The position numbers and the translations under genes are program-made. This document shows, piece after piece, positions 26,004 to 35,800 of a stretch of DNA of 64,000 bases. This DNA comes from Flavobacterium sp. SLB02. Its GTDB lineage: Bacteria > Bacteroidota > Bacteroidia > Flavobacteriales > Flavobacteriaceae. The notes beneath the pieces were generated by a model that saw only the letters and a list, made by a program, of their open reading frames with translations, did no database searches and was not told the DNA's origin. Position 1 is the first letter of the stretch, and each line of letters starts with the position of its first letter. The stretch lies in assembly GCF_009664855.1 (NCBI RefSeq), contig NZ_CP045928.1, positions 1,201,049 through 1,265,048 of the forward strand, in the 5' to 3' direction.

Positions 26004-26816
26004 ATGACTTTACGAACATTTATATTCTTAATTGGATTTTTATTTCTCAATTCTTGCAAGAAAAGTGATGAGAAAATTGAATGGATTTTTGTGGAAGGCG
26101 GAACTTTTGAACAAGGCAAAAACCAGATTGTTGTAAGTCCGAAGGGTGACTCTATAAAAGGATTTACTAGTCCGCATAGAGTAGTTGAACTTAATGATTT
26201 TTACATTGGTAAATATGAAGTAACGGTTAAACAATTTAAAGAATTTTGTGAAGAAACAGGCAGAAAAATGCCTGATCCACCTATTGAAAATGCACATGGT
26301 ATTAAAGTTTATTACAAGTGGATAGACCAAAACCCGATGCTTGCAACTTGGGACGAAGCAAATGAATTTGCAAAATGGGCAGGAGCAAGACTTCCAACAG
26401 AAGCAGAATGGGAATACGCGGCTAAAGGTGGAATGAAAACAAAAAAATATAATTATAGCGGCAGTAATAATGCAATTGAAGTTGGCTGGGTTAAAGAAAA
26501 CTCAAACAGCACATTTCATAAAGTAGGACTTCTTAAACCGAATGAGCTTGGTATATATGATATGACTGGGAATGTTGGCGAATGGGTTTTTGATTGGTAT
26601 AACCCCGAAAAGGATAGCTTGGTTAATAAAAGAAACCCTCAAGGACCTATAGAAGGACAGTATAAAATTTCAAAAGGAGTCAGTTGGTTTTACGAAACAC
26701 AAGACGAGAGAGGAAGACCACTAGAACATGGAATTCATATGCCAGAAGTAAGATATCAATCACCAAAAGGGACACGAAATGATGGGTTCGGATTTAGAAT
26801 TGCCAAAAATAAATAG
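26004..26816 (+). CDS. SUMF1/formylglycine-generating-enzyme-like lipoprotein, likely non-catalytic
   Basis: 270 residues. Lipobox FLNSC (Cys 18). The rest is the SUMF1 (FGE-sulfatase) fold: FVEGGTFEQG, YIGKYEVTVKQFKEFCEETG, ARLPTEAEWEYAAKGG, YDMTGNVGEWVFDWY, SKGVSWF and GFGFRIA. Catalytic FGEs need two active-site cysteines near the C-terminus; none occurs after residue ~87, so no formylglycine synthesis is expected. In Bacteroidota such proteins are often surface or T9SS-associated (GldK/PorK relatives). Third gene of the IS-bounded island. Confidence 0.88.
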   Translation: MTLRTFIFLIGFLFLNSCKKSDEKIEWIFVEGGTFEQGKNQIVVSPKGDSIKGFTSPHRVVELNDFYIGKYEVTVKQFKEFCEETGRKMPDPPIENAHGIKVYYKWIDQNPMLATWDEANEFAKWAGARLPTEAEWEYAAKGGMKTKKYNYSGSNNAIEVGWVKENSNSTFHKVGLLKPNELGIYDMTGNVGEWVFDWYNPEKDSLVNKRNPQGPIEGQYKISKGVSWFYETQDERGRPLEHGIHMPEVRYQSPKGTRNDGFGFRIAKNK

Positions 26817-26948
26817 AAATCTGTTCATTATAGGGGGACTAACCAATGTTTAGACTCGCCTGAATAGCAATTAATAATTGCAGATATGAGCAGAAGATTT
26901 TAATTAATGAAATTATAAACTATTTTCCTGATGAGATCAGATTTATAA

Positions 26949-27200
26949 ATAAAAAAAAGCGCCAATTATCTTCAATTGGCGCCTTTTGGCAGTGTGGCGA
27001 GCTCGACTGGACAAATTTCAACATATTTTATGGATGATTTAAGGAAATTGGTTTATTACTGGTAAAGGCTGTCTTTAATTGGCTTTAGGAATTTGGTTTG
27101 GATGTCCTGTTGGGGATTTAGTGAAAATGTAGCGTAAAAAACAAATCGTTAACCTCTTTTTATTAAAACTGCCTTAGCTTTTTGGGGCAAAATTGGAGGC
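26949..27200 (+). repeat. Interspersed repeat, copy B (second module only)
   Basis: Begins at the hairpin GCGCCAATTA/TCAATTGGCGC (~26958-26983) and continues GGACAAATTTCAACATATTT to GGATGTCCTGTTGGGGATT and on to GCCTTAGCTTTTTGGGG. The G+C-rich first module is missing, showing the element is modular. Confidence 0.75.
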
Positions 27201-27205
27201 ACTCC

Positions 27206-27241
27206 ATTCTTACATTTGATTTTGACACATGCGACAGAACC
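27206..27241 (+). mobile_element. IS6 right-end remnant
   Basis: Matches the last ~36 bp of the IS6 copies (ATTTGATTTTGAC, then ATGCGACAGAACC). It closes the island that starts with the IS6 left end at 23695. Confidence 0.75.
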
Positions 27242-27275
27242 AATTTTGCGATTTAAATAATTAAGGAAATTTAGA

Positions 27276-27316
27276 TTTGACATTTTAAACAAACTAAATA
27301 TGACAATATGAACAAA
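27276..27316 (+). promoter_or_regulatory. Paired AraC-type operator, regulator's own promoter
   Basis: Direct repeats TTTGACATTTTAAACAAA (27276-27293) and TATGACAATATGAACAAA (27299-27316), starts 23 bp apart. A -7 box TATTTTTG at 27338-27345 begins 22 bp after the second repeat. Matches the operators at 28670 and 28732. Confidence 0.75.
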
Positions 27317-27391
27317 CTAATTTTATCTTAATATTTGTATTTTTGATATTTCGATCCAGCTGTTATAAAAGCTAAAAATAAATCAAGATCA

Positions 27392-28195
27392 ATGGCAAAA
27401 CAAAATTTTAACCAGTTTACAGACCTTGTATGGAATGTTACAGAAGAAGGAATTTACAAAGACGACCTTAGTCTTGATTTTCACTCTTTTGTACTGATCA
27501 TTTCGGGAGAAATGAAAATTATTCAGGCAAACAGATCATATGTATTTGGTGCAGGCAGTATGCTGCTTTTCCCCAGAAATCAAATCTCCGCAGTAATAAA
27601 GCAGCCCAAAGACGAGAGACCTTATAAAGCTGTAGTATTCGGGTTGACGGTAGAAAGACTGAAGGAATTTTATGCAAAAGAAAAACCAATATTGAGCGTG
27701 TCACCAGAGTTGTCAGTTCAGATTTTAAGTGAACAGCCACTATTGAAAAGTTTTTTTTCCTCCATCATTCCTTATTTTGAACTGGAGCAGAAACTTCCTG
27801 AGAATATTGCAAAACTTAAATTTGAAGAGGCAATTTCCATACTTCGGTACATTGACCCACATATAGATGGCATTTTGGCGGATTTCTCAGAACCGGGGAA
27901 AATAAACCTCGTTGATTTTATGGAGCAGCATTACAAATTCAATATGCCTCTCGAAAAATTTGCCTACCTCACAGGGCGCAGTCTTTCAACATTTATAAGA
28001 GATTTTAAGAAAGCGTTTAAAATCACACCACAACGCTGGCTTACAAGAAAACGCCTAGAGCTGGCGCATTTTCAACTTTCCAAAAAAGACAAAAAAGCGG
28101 GAGACATTTATCTGGAAATCGGTTTTGAAAATCTCTCCCATTTTTCATTTGCCTTTAAAAAACAGTTTGGCTATTCGCCCTCTGATCTACAATAG
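27392..28195 (+). CDS. AraC-family transcriptional regulator
   Basis: 267 residues. N-terminal cupin-like sensing domain (FHSFVLIISGEMKIIQAN, FGAGSMLLFPRNQISAV) as in ExsA-type regulators, and a C-terminal AraC DNA-binding domain with two HTHs (MPLEKFAYLTGRSLSTFIRDF and AGDIYLEIGFENLSHFSFAF), ending with the usual PSDL. Shared operators before it and before the two flanking enzyme genes make an autoregulated local activator the simplest reading. Confidence 0.93.
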   Translation: MAKQNFNQFTDLVWNVTEEGIYKDDLSLDFHSFVLIISGEMKIIQANRSYVFGAGSMLLFPRNQISAVIKQPKDERPYKAVVFGLTVERLKEFYAKEKPILSVSPELSVQILSEQPLLKSFFSSIIPYFELEQKLPENIAKLKFEEAISILRYIDPHIDGILADFSEPGKINLVDFMEQHYKFNMPLEKFAYLTGRSLSTFIRDFKKAFKITPQRWLTRKRLELAHFQLSKKDKKAGDIYLEIGFENLSHFSFAFKKQFGYSPSDLQ

Positions 28196-28211
28196 ATTTA
28201 GGGTAATTCTA

Positions 28212-28246
28212 AACAAATAATAATCCATTACGGATTATTATTTGTT
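28212..28246. terminator. Bidirectional terminator between convergent genes
   Basis: AACAAATAATAATCC (28212-28226) and GGATTATTATTTGTT (28232-28246) form a perfect 15-bp stem with a 5-nt loop. It serves the AraC gene and the convergent monooxygenase gene, whose stop codon lies inside the stem. Confidence 0.8.
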
Positions 28247-28609
28247 CTTAAAAACTTTCTTGTAAAGGTTTACCTGGGCGCCATCTGATAGTCCCTTCAT
28301 CATTGCAAAAAGCTCTTCCGAATAGTTACCCAGCAGGTCTATCCTGTTTATTATCCACTCCACTTTGTGCTCATTCATTACAGTAGCAAATGACTGTGCA
28401 TGTTTCATTAATTCATTTTGGTCAGCATAAGATTCCAGGAAAATAATTTCAAGGGTCTGCGGATTGTAATGGCATTCGTGTATTAAAACACCATCTCCTT
28501 CTTTTTGCACTGCTATTCTTGCTGCTGCCATAAATTCTTCTAATTTCTCCCACTCATTGGAACTTACTGTTGCAGACATCATAAGTCGCAAAATTGATTG
28601 TTCTGACAT
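28238..28609 (-). CDS. Antibiotic-biosynthesis-monooxygenase (ABM) domain protein, putative quinol monooxygenase
   Basis: 123 residues. ABM ferredoxin-like fold: MMSATVSSNEWEKLEEFMAA, GVLIHECHYNPQTLEIIFLE (usually E.Y.......F...E.W), YADQNELMKHAQSFAT. Small ABM proteins act without cofactors on quinols or as stress proteins. Its promoter carries the same paired operator as the flanking AraC and oxidoreductase genes, implying co-regulation, perhaps in quinone or electrophile detoxification (inference). Confidence 0.8.
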   Translation of the reverse strand: MSEQSILRLMMSATVSSNEWEKLEEFMAAARIAVQKEGDGVLIHECHYNPQTLEIIFLESYADQNELMKHAQSFATVMNEHKVEWIINRIDLLGNYSEELFAMMKGLSDGAQVNLYKKVFKNK

Positions 28610-28640
28610 TTTAAATGTTTTTAATTAATAATTTATGTAC

Positions 28641-28647
28641 AAATTTA
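28641..28647 (-). promoter_or_regulatory. -7 box of the monooxygenase gene
   Basis: TAAATTTG on the minus strand (28647 down to 28640), 23 bp downstream of the proximal operator repeat, in the same geometry as the two other promoters of this regulon. Confidence 0.55.
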
Positions 28648-28669
28648 GCATAGAAACACTATAGATGTT

Positions 28670-28710
28670 TTTGTTTAAAATGTCAAAAAAACATTGTTTA
28701 AAATGCCATT
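28670..28710 (-). promoter_or_regulatory. Paired AraC-type operator, monooxygenase promoter
   Basis: On the minus strand TTTGACATTTTAAACAAA (28687-28670) is base-for-base the same as the repeat at 27276, and a second, weaker copy (core GGCATTTTAAACAA, 28710-28693) lies 23 bp away. Confidence 0.75.
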
Positions 28711-28731
28711 GCAATAAATTTTCTTGGCAGT

Positions 28732-28772
28732 TTTGACAATTTCAGCAAAGCAAATTTGACAATTTGAACAAA
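28732..28772 (+). promoter_or_regulatory. Paired AraC-type operator, oxidoreductase promoter
   Basis: Direct repeats TTTGACAATTTCAGCAAA (28732-28749) and TTTGACAATTTGAACAAA (28755-28772), starts 23 bp apart, followed after 22 bp by a -7 box TACCTTTG at 28794-28801. Confidence 0.78.
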
Positions 28773-28827
28773 ACGATAAATTAGAACCTAATCTACCTTT
28801 GACAAATCATTCTAAATAAAGAAAATA

Positions 28828-29820
28828 ATGAAAGCAATAGTTTTAAAAGAAGTAGGTGAAGCTCAAAACCTTATTTTAACTGAAGTTCCTGTTCCAAAAA
28901 TCAAAGACAACGAAGTATTGGTTCGAGTTAAAGCAGTAGCAATTAATCCCGTAGATGCATTTGTGAGAAGAAACCAACCAGCTTTGGAGATGATATATGC
29001 AATGAAAGGCGATGAAGAAAATATCATTCTTGGCTGGGATGTAGCAGGTATTGTAATTGAGACAGGCAGCGCCGTGAGAAGATTCACAGCTGGCGATGAA
29101 GTCTTCGGGAATTTCAACTTCATCGGTCAGGCCAATGCTTATGCTGAATTTGTAGCTGCTCCACAGAACGAGTTGACCATAAAACCGGCCAATGTAAGTT
29201 TTGAACAAGCGGCAGGCGCAACAATGGCCGCCTTGACAGCCTGGGCATCTTTGGTGAAATTTGCCAAATTAAAAAAAGGCGACAAGATCATTATTTACGG
29301 TGCCTCAGGCGGTGTGGGTCATTATGCTGTGCAGATTGCCAAGCATTTCGGAGCGTATGTGATTGGTGTAGCTTCGGGTGAGAATAAAGATTTTGTTTTG
29401 GGTCTTGGCGCTGACGAATTCTTTGATTATAAAATACAGGCGGTAGAAGATTTTATCAATGATGCCGATATCGTTCACGATGCTGTCTGGGTAGAAGCAG
29501 AGGTGAACAGCACAGAAGATACGCATTTGCAGCGTTCACTCAAAACACTAAAAGAAGGGGGGATTCTGTCAAGTATTGTCGTTTATCCTGACCAGGCATT
29601 TATAGATAAGGCAAAAGCAGATAAGAACGTAACAGTTCAGCGGGTAAATGTAACACCTAATGATAGTTATCTCAAAGACATGGAAGCTATTGCTCAGCTT
29701 TTATCTGATGGTAAAATCAAGACTCACATTTCACATTTGTTTCCTTTGACGGATATGGCCAAAGCGCACGAGATTATTCAGACCAAAAATGCAGTGGGAA
29801 AAATAATTCTTGTCCCATAG
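28828..29820 (+). CDS. NADPH:quinone reductase-like (zinc-independent MDR) oxidoreductase
   Basis: 330 residues. GroES-like N-terminal domain (VRVKAVAINPVDAFVRR, GWDVAGIVIETGSAVRRF, GDEVFG) and Rossmann domain with the nucleotide motif IIYGASGGVGHYAVQIAK at about 155-172; ends AVGKIILVP. The structural-zinc cysteines and catalytic Zn ligands of alcohol dehydrogenases are absent, as in quinone-oxidoreductase-type MDRs. Uses NAD(P)H to reduce quinones or enones. Shares its operator with the AraC regulator upstream and the divergent ABM gene. Confidence 0.9.
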   Translation: MKAIVLKEVGEAQNLILTEVPVPKIKDNEVLVRVKAVAINPVDAFVRRNQPALEMIYAMKGDEENIILGWDVAGIVIETGSAVRRFTAGDEVFGNFNFIGQANAYAEFVAAPQNELTIKPANVSFEQAAGATMAALTAWASLVKFAKLKKGDKIIIYGASGGVGHYAVQIAKHFGAYVIGVASGENKDFVLGLGADEFFDYKIQAVEDFINDADIVHDAVWVEAEVNSTEDTHLQRSLKTLKEGGILSSIVVYPDQAFIDKAKADKNVTVQRVNVTPNDSYLKDMEAIAQLLSDGKIKTHISHLFPLTDMAKAHEIIQTKNAVGKIILVP

Positions 29821-29851
29821 TTAAAACCTTATAGATTAGCCAATATATACT

Positions 29852-29886
29852 AAGGGGGACTTCTATGCGCAGAAGACCCCTTTATT
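29852..29886 (+). terminator. Rho-independent terminator after oxidoreductase
   Basis: AAGGGG, one mismatch region, CTTCT pairs with AGAAG, A, CCCCTT around the loop ATGCGC, followed by TTATTG. 32 bp after the oxidoreductase stop. Confidence 0.65.
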
Positions 29887-30237
29887 GTTTTAATACTATT
29901 ATTATATTTGATTTTCTTAACTTTATAAAATGAAAGAAAAGCTGACAAGAGTACATATAGGATTATGGTGTCAAGTTTTGAATTCATTTTATTTATTGAA
30001 TTGTTGTTGTATTACATTGGGCTGGTTCAAAAATTGTTCTCCTGTTTTTTTAATTTCAAACTTCTTCATTTCTCATCGTCTCTTCTTCAGTTTCAGGCCG
30101 CTTAGAGGCTAGTGTTGTTTTAGGCTGTTTTTACTTCTGAATTGCAAAAGGTAAAATTAGGGGATTACTGCGTTATTTGGTTATATAATTTACTGATCAG
30201 CAGTATTTTTGTTTTAGGAGCTTTTTGCCACTATACG
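29887..30237. other. Intergenic stretch without a supportable gene
   Basis: Contains only short open frames of low coding character. It leads into interspersed repeat copy C. Confidence 0.4.
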
Positions 30238-30650
30238 TTCCACCCGAGCCTCAGCGAACTGGCGAAGCAATCTTTTTTGCCCAGCCCTGGCACAAAAGGA
30301 TTTCACTGCACACGAGCGGAGCGAACTGGCGAAGCAATCGGGGCTAGGGCTGCTGAGGAGCCCGGCTCTTTAGACTAATAAAAAATAAGCAAGGTTATAA
30401 AAAAATAGCGTCAATTGTCTTCAATTGGCGCCATTTGACTTGTTTGTGACTTCGAAGGGACAAATTTCTATAAATTTTATGGAAGATTTGAAGAGATTGG
30501 CTTACTACTGGTAGAGCATGTCTTTGATTGGCTTGAGCAATTTGGTTTGGATGTCCTGTTGGGGATTGATGCAAAAATGTAATTAGTTTTGTATATGATT
30601 TTGCAATTCTAAAAAGAGACAGCCTTAACTTTTTGTGGTAAAAAAGATAT
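30238..30650 (+). repeat. Interspersed repeat, copy C
   Basis: Both modules are present: a partial duplication of GCGAACTGGCGAAGCAATC lies at about 30255-30273 and again at 30321-30339, then CCCGGCTC, the hairpin module and GGATGTCCTGTTGGGGATT, continuing to GCCTTAACTTTTTGTGG. No IS6 sequence is attached at the left. Confidence 0.75.
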
Positions 30651-30829
30651 CCCTTCCCAACTCTACAGTACTATTTAATTACAGTTTTATTCAAAGCTTA
30701 CGTGAATAGTTCGCAAGGACAGCTACAAAGAGCAAGCTTCTAAAATTGTTGACTTTAGAAGCTTTATATGAAGAACTTACTATATCTATTTAGCTTCAGT
30801 TTCTTTTTTTTATGGTTAATTCTTGAAGA

Positions 30830-31495
30830 TTAAGGATGTTTAAAAGTATACCCCACGGTAACAAAAAGACTTTCATTATAAATTTTCCATTGCTGTTTGG
30901 TATTTGCATTTTCTAATAATGGTACAAAACCACGGATAAATCTTGTACCAAAACTAAGACCGTTTGGTAATTCATAATTTAAACCTGCAACAAAACCTGC
31001 ATCCATTTTTTGACTATAATTACTAGTGGCTTCACCGGTTCCATAAATTGATTTATCAGTATATGTATTTCCGTTGGCATCTTTATGTTGTACAGAAGCA
31101 TTTAATAGCATACCCAGATAAGGTCCTGCATAAACCTGAACCCCTTTGTAATAAAAACTGGGACTGGCAGGAAATATATCAATATACTGACGTGTAAATT
31201 TGCTTGTAAATTCTGTATTTATTCCATCATCGATTTTGATTGACATAAATCGTTGGCTGTAAAACAATTCGTGTTTTAAGCCAAAGGATTTAGATGTTTT
31301 ATTGTCGAGGGTAATTCCAATTGTTTGTCCTATAGAACTTTTTTGATACCCATCGTTAGATAAATTATTGATATTTTTGCCCGTTAATAATGTCCAGTTT
31401 ATACCACTGCTTACTCCAAAAGTAAGCCCTTGCTGTTGCGCGCTGATTTTTAATATAAAAAAGAGGGTCAAGCAAGTTGTATAGATGTTTTTCAT
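30830..31495 (-). CDS. Outer-membrane beta-barrel (PorT-like) protein of the efflux operon
   Basis: 221 residues, signal peptide ending at about residue 20 (ISAQQ). PorT/OmpW-like pattern: GLTFGVSSGINWTLLTG at the start, alternating strands, and a C-terminal aromatic strand (LFVTVGYTFKHP). Last gene of the metal-efflux operon, 16 bp after the TolC gene; function in the system unknown, possibly outer-membrane metal handling. Confidence 0.75.
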   Translation of the reverse strand: MKNIYTTCLTLFFILKISAQQQGLTFGVSSGINWTLLTGKNINNLSNDGYQKSSIGQTIGITLDNKTSKSFGLKHELFYSQRFMSIKIDDGINTEFTSKFTRQYIDIFPASPSFYYKGVQVYAGPYLGMLLNASVQHKDANGNTYTDKSIYGTGEATSNYSQKMDAGFVAGLNYELPNGLSFGTRFIRGFVPLLENANTKQQWKIYNESLFVTVGYTFKHP

Positions 31496-31511
31496 AGTTT
31501 TTTAGATTATT

Positions 31512-32804
31512 TTAAAAGTTAATATCCCATATGCCAGCTGTCTTTTCTAGTTCAACCAGAGCTGCGGAATAATTGTACAGGGTTTCATAATAATTAAGTT
31601 GAGTTTCATTATAGGTTCGTTGTGCATTTAATACCTCCAGTAAATTGGTTTCTCCACGTTTGTAACTATATACTTTCCCATCGAGTAATCGTTGTGCATC
31701 TGCTAGTAAATCAGTCTTAAACTGGCGAACCTGTTTTTGTGTAGTGAGATAGTTAAGCCATGCTTTTCTTACTTCTACCTGGATTTGTAATTCTGTTTGT
31801 TTGTATAGAACATCAGCTTGCTGCACACTATATTCAGCAGCTTTTAACTCTCCTCTATAGCGATTTGAAAATTTTAGCGGAATACTAATACCCATCGAGA
31901 CCGTATTTGAAGATGGAGTAGGAGCAACAATATTGGTTACTACAGAGGCGCTTTCTACTCCCATATTTAACCCTAAATCTAAAACTCTATTTGCTTTAGC
32001 TAATTTTAAAACATCTTGTAATACATTTTTATTTTGTAGTGCAGCTAATAAATCAGCCCGATTATTTTGGGCAGAAACGATAAGCTCGTTTAAATCAAAT
32101 ACGCGATCAAACTTTTTTAAATCACCAATAGGTAAATATAAAGTATCAGCTTTTTGATTTCCTGTCATAGTACCCAGTTCTAATAAGGCAGTTTTCCAGT
32201 CGGCTTCACTTTGGTAAACGTTATTAAGCATAGCGTTAGCTTCGAGTTTACTTTGACGAGCGTCGATTTCGGCAATACTGCCCAGTTTAAAACGAATACT
32301 ATCTGCTATAGCTATATTCTTAAGAATAGTGTAGGAGGTTAATTGTACCTTGAAAATTTCCTTTTGCTTTAGACTGGTTAGATAATTTAAAGTTGCATCA
32401 GCACGCAGGTTCCGAAAATAATCTTCAAGTAAAGCTTTGATTAGTTCATTATTTCTTTTTGCTACATTTATTCTGGCTTTTCGTTTTCCGCCAAGTTCCA
32501 ATGTCCAGCTTAATTCAGTCGAAAAACCATATCCCATCTGCATTCTTCGTTGACCATTATCGCTGGCTCCAATTGCTATTTCTGGATCCGGGAATACTTT
32601 TGAAGCTTCAATGTTAGCTTCAGCTATATTGACATTGAATTTTTCGGCTGCAAATCCTAGATTATTTTTGTTTACTAATGATAAGAAATCGGGGTAATTC
32701 ATTTTTACTCGTGTAAATGTGGTATCAATCTGAGCATTTGCTACTGTTGAAATATTCAGCAGTAGCAAAAGTGTCACCCATTTATATTTTATATTTTTAA
32801 TCAT
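31512..32804 (-). CDS. TolC-family outer-membrane factor (CzcC-like)
   Basis: 430 residues. Signal peptide ending VANAQ. Two helical hairpin repeats of the outer-membrane efflux protein family (NIAEANIEASKVFPDPEIAIG; AEYSVQQADVLYKQTELQIQ; AQRTYNETQLNYYETLYNYS). It provides the channel across the outer membrane for the RND pump encoded just upstream (11 bp gap). Confidence 0.92.
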   Translation of the reverse strand: MIKNIKYKWVTLLLLLNISTVANAQIDTTFTRVKMNYPDFLSLVNKNNLGFAAEKFNVNIAEANIEASKVFPDPEIAIGASDNGQRRMQMGYGFSTELSWTLELGGKRKARINVAKRNNELIKALLEDYFRNLRADATLNYLTSLKQKEIFKVQLTSYTILKNIAIADSIRFKLGSIAEIDARQSKLEANAMLNNVYQSEADWKTALLELGTMTGNQKADTLYLPIGDLKKFDRVFDLNELIVSAQNNRADLLAALQNKNVLQDVLKLAKANRVLDLGLNMGVESASVVTNIVAPTPSSNTVSMGISIPLKFSNRYRGELKAAEYSVQQADVLYKQTELQIQVEVRKAWLNYLTTQKQVRQFKTDLLADAQRLLDGKVYSYKRGETNLLEVLNAQRTYNETQLNYYETLYNYSAALVELEKTAGIWDINF

Positions 32805-32815
32805 AATGCATGATT

Positions 32816-35800
32816 TTATTGATTGTCGATTTTATGTTGAATTGCTTCGTTTTTATTACCAAATTTTTTCTCGATAAGATAGTAAAGAGATGGTAACACA
32901 AAAAGTGTCAGGATTGTAGAGAACATCAGTCCGTAAACAATTACAGTTGCCAGAGGTCTTTGTACATCGCTGCCTATACCTGTTGCCAGTGAAGCAGGTA
33001 ATAATCCTAATACGGCAACAGTTGCAGTCATTAATACTGGTCGGAAGCGTTGTTTAGCACCATTTGTTACAGCATCAATCAAATTCATTCCGTTTTCTTG
33101 AAGCTGATTAATGTGTGAAATCATAATAACTCCGTTTTGTATCGCAACGCCAAACAAGGCGATAAAACCAACTGCCGAAGAGACATTGAGTGTCATGCCC
33201 CGTATATTAAGCGCCAACATTCCTCCAAATAATGCCAGCGGAACTATACTCATTAATAATCCTGCCTGACGAAATTTCCCAAATGCACCATATAATAACA
33301 CAAACATCAGCGCCAGAGCAAGAGGAACTATTATGGACAAGTGGCTATAGGCGCGCTCTTGATTTTCAAATTGCCCTCCCCATTTTATTTTAAATTGTTC
33401 ATGATCATATTTTACTTTTTCTTCAATTTTGGATTGTGCTTCACTCAGGAACGAACTCAAATCAGTGTCTCTTAAATTTAACCGAACAGTAAGATGGCGC
33501 TTGTTCATTTCTCTGGCAATTGTGCTTTCTCCGGTATTGAGTTTGATATCGCATACTTGTGATAATGGTATTTTTATTCCTTCGGAATTGGTTAGCATTA
33601 GGTTTCCTATTTTTTCAGCATTATCACGGCTTTCTTCGTTGTAGCGAGTTGTAATATCATAAACTTTATTGCCTACAAAAATTTGAGAAACGGCTTTTCC
33701 TCCCATAGCAACTTCGATTAATTCCGATACATCATCGACATTCAATCCGTATTGAGCAATTTTCTGGCGATCGGCAATAACCTGTATTTGTGGTAAAGGA
33801 GGTTCCTGATCAATGGCTAAGTCTACAGCCCCTTTTACATTTTTAAGCGTTTTAATAATATCTTCGGCAATTCGACGGGTTTCCTTATAATCTTCACCAT
33901 AAACTTTTACAACCAATTCGCTGTGCGCTCCAGAGATTTTATCCATTACACCATCGATCATGGGTTGCGAAAAACCAACATTATATCCGGGCATAGTTGC
34001 ATATTCGGCAGCAAGTTCTTTGATTAAATCTGCTTTGGTTTTGCCCGATTTCCACTCGCTATATGGTTTTAAACCAATACTACACTCGTAATGAGAAGGC
34101 GTCCAGGCATCTGTTCCATCATCATTACGCCCTGCCTGTACCATCATATAAGTTACTTCATCATGTTTTAAAGTTCGATGACGTAGCGTATCACTCATTT
34201 CTTTTGATTTCTCTAAAGTAATACCTGGCGGTAATGAAACCTGCAGCCAAATTGAGCCTTCATCGAGAGGTGGTAAAAAATCTTTTCCTACCAATATAGT
34301 AAGCGCAAATGCAAGGACTAATACTGCAATTAAAGGTGCAAACACTTTTTTTGGTGCCTGCATTATTTTTTGAATGCGATTATGATAAGAGCTCGTGAGT
34401 TTGTCCAGCCATTTATTGTGATACATTTTTTGTGGCTTGCGATAGATAAAATAAGCCAATCCGGGGATAAGCAGTAAAGCAACTAATAATGCCCCAAAAA
34501 GTGCATATCCTACAGTAAATGCCATCGGGGTGAATAGTTTTTTCTCTACACGTTCAAAGGCAAATAAGGGCAGGTAAGCCGTTATAATTATCAGAGTAGA
34601 AAAAAAGATAGGACGAGCAACACTTTTTACTTGCTCTGCAATGCTTTTTTCAGTGAGTTCTACGCATTCATTATCTTCTCGTTTTTTCAGGATAGTTTCC
34701 ATCATTACAATTGCGCCATCTACAATAATTCCAAAATCAATTGCCCCAAGCGAAAGCAAATTGGCAGGAATATTAGTGAGTTTCATTAAGATAAAAGCGA
34801 TTAAAAGCGAAATAGGAATTGTAATTGCCACTAGTAAAGCGCCTCTCCAGCTGCCCAGAAAAACAATTAATACAATAATTACCAATGCCATTCCTTCGAG
34901 TAAGGTGTGAGAAACAGTAGAAAGTGTTGTCTCTACCAAACTGGTTCTGTCTAAAAAAGCATGGATCTGAACTCCCTCGGGAAGATAATTTTTATTTAAA
35001 TCGGCAACAGCTTCGTTTACACCTTTTAAAACGACTGATGGGTTTTGGTTTTTTAGCAAAAGCACGATCCCTTCGATATTATCCGAATAGTCGACACCAC
35101 GTTTGTCTGTATATCCCAATGCGCCTTTTCGCTCCAGATTTCCGTATTTTAGTTTACCAATATCATTTAGATAAATAGGAATACCGTTTACTGATTTCAC
35201 TACAATATGCCCCATATCTTCCAGATTTTTCACTAAACCTATTCCGCGTACAACATACGACTGATCCCCACGATTGATGACACTTCCCCCTACATTAGCA
35301 TTGTTTTTTCCGATAGTTTCGGTTATTCCGCTTAGTGATAAACCATATTGTTCTATTTTACGCGGGTCAAGCTCAACTTGATACTGCGTTGTGATTCCGC
35401 CAAAATTGGTCACATCAGCAACGCCTGAAACCTGCTTGATTCGGGGAATAATTGTGTATTGCTGTAATTGGCTTAATTCTCGTAAGTCATGGCTTTTGCT
35501 TTCAATGATGTAGCGATATATTTCGCCGGTAGGAGAGGTAAGCGGGTCTAAACCCGGGGTTGCTCCATATGGTAATTCCACATCATTTAAACGTTCCTGA
35601 ATTCTTGTTCTGCCAAAGTAATCTTCAATGCCATCATCAAAAACAATGGTTACCATAGATAATCCAAAGGTGCTTTTGCTTCGCATCACATGCATGCCCG
35701 GTAAACCATTTATGGCACGTTCTATGGGGATGGTGATTTGTTGTTCTATCTCTTCGGCTGCAAGTCCGGGAACCTGTGTTACAACTTGAGAAGTTACATC

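Noticed and set aside
29930..30112. Short open frame before interspersed repeat C
   Set aside because: Low complexity, Cys/Phe-rich with no domain or promoter; overlaps remnant sequence.
30238..30378. Short peptide frames in the G+C-rich module of the repeats
   Set aside because: They occur at every copy of the repeat in different frames and have no start or conservation of frame.
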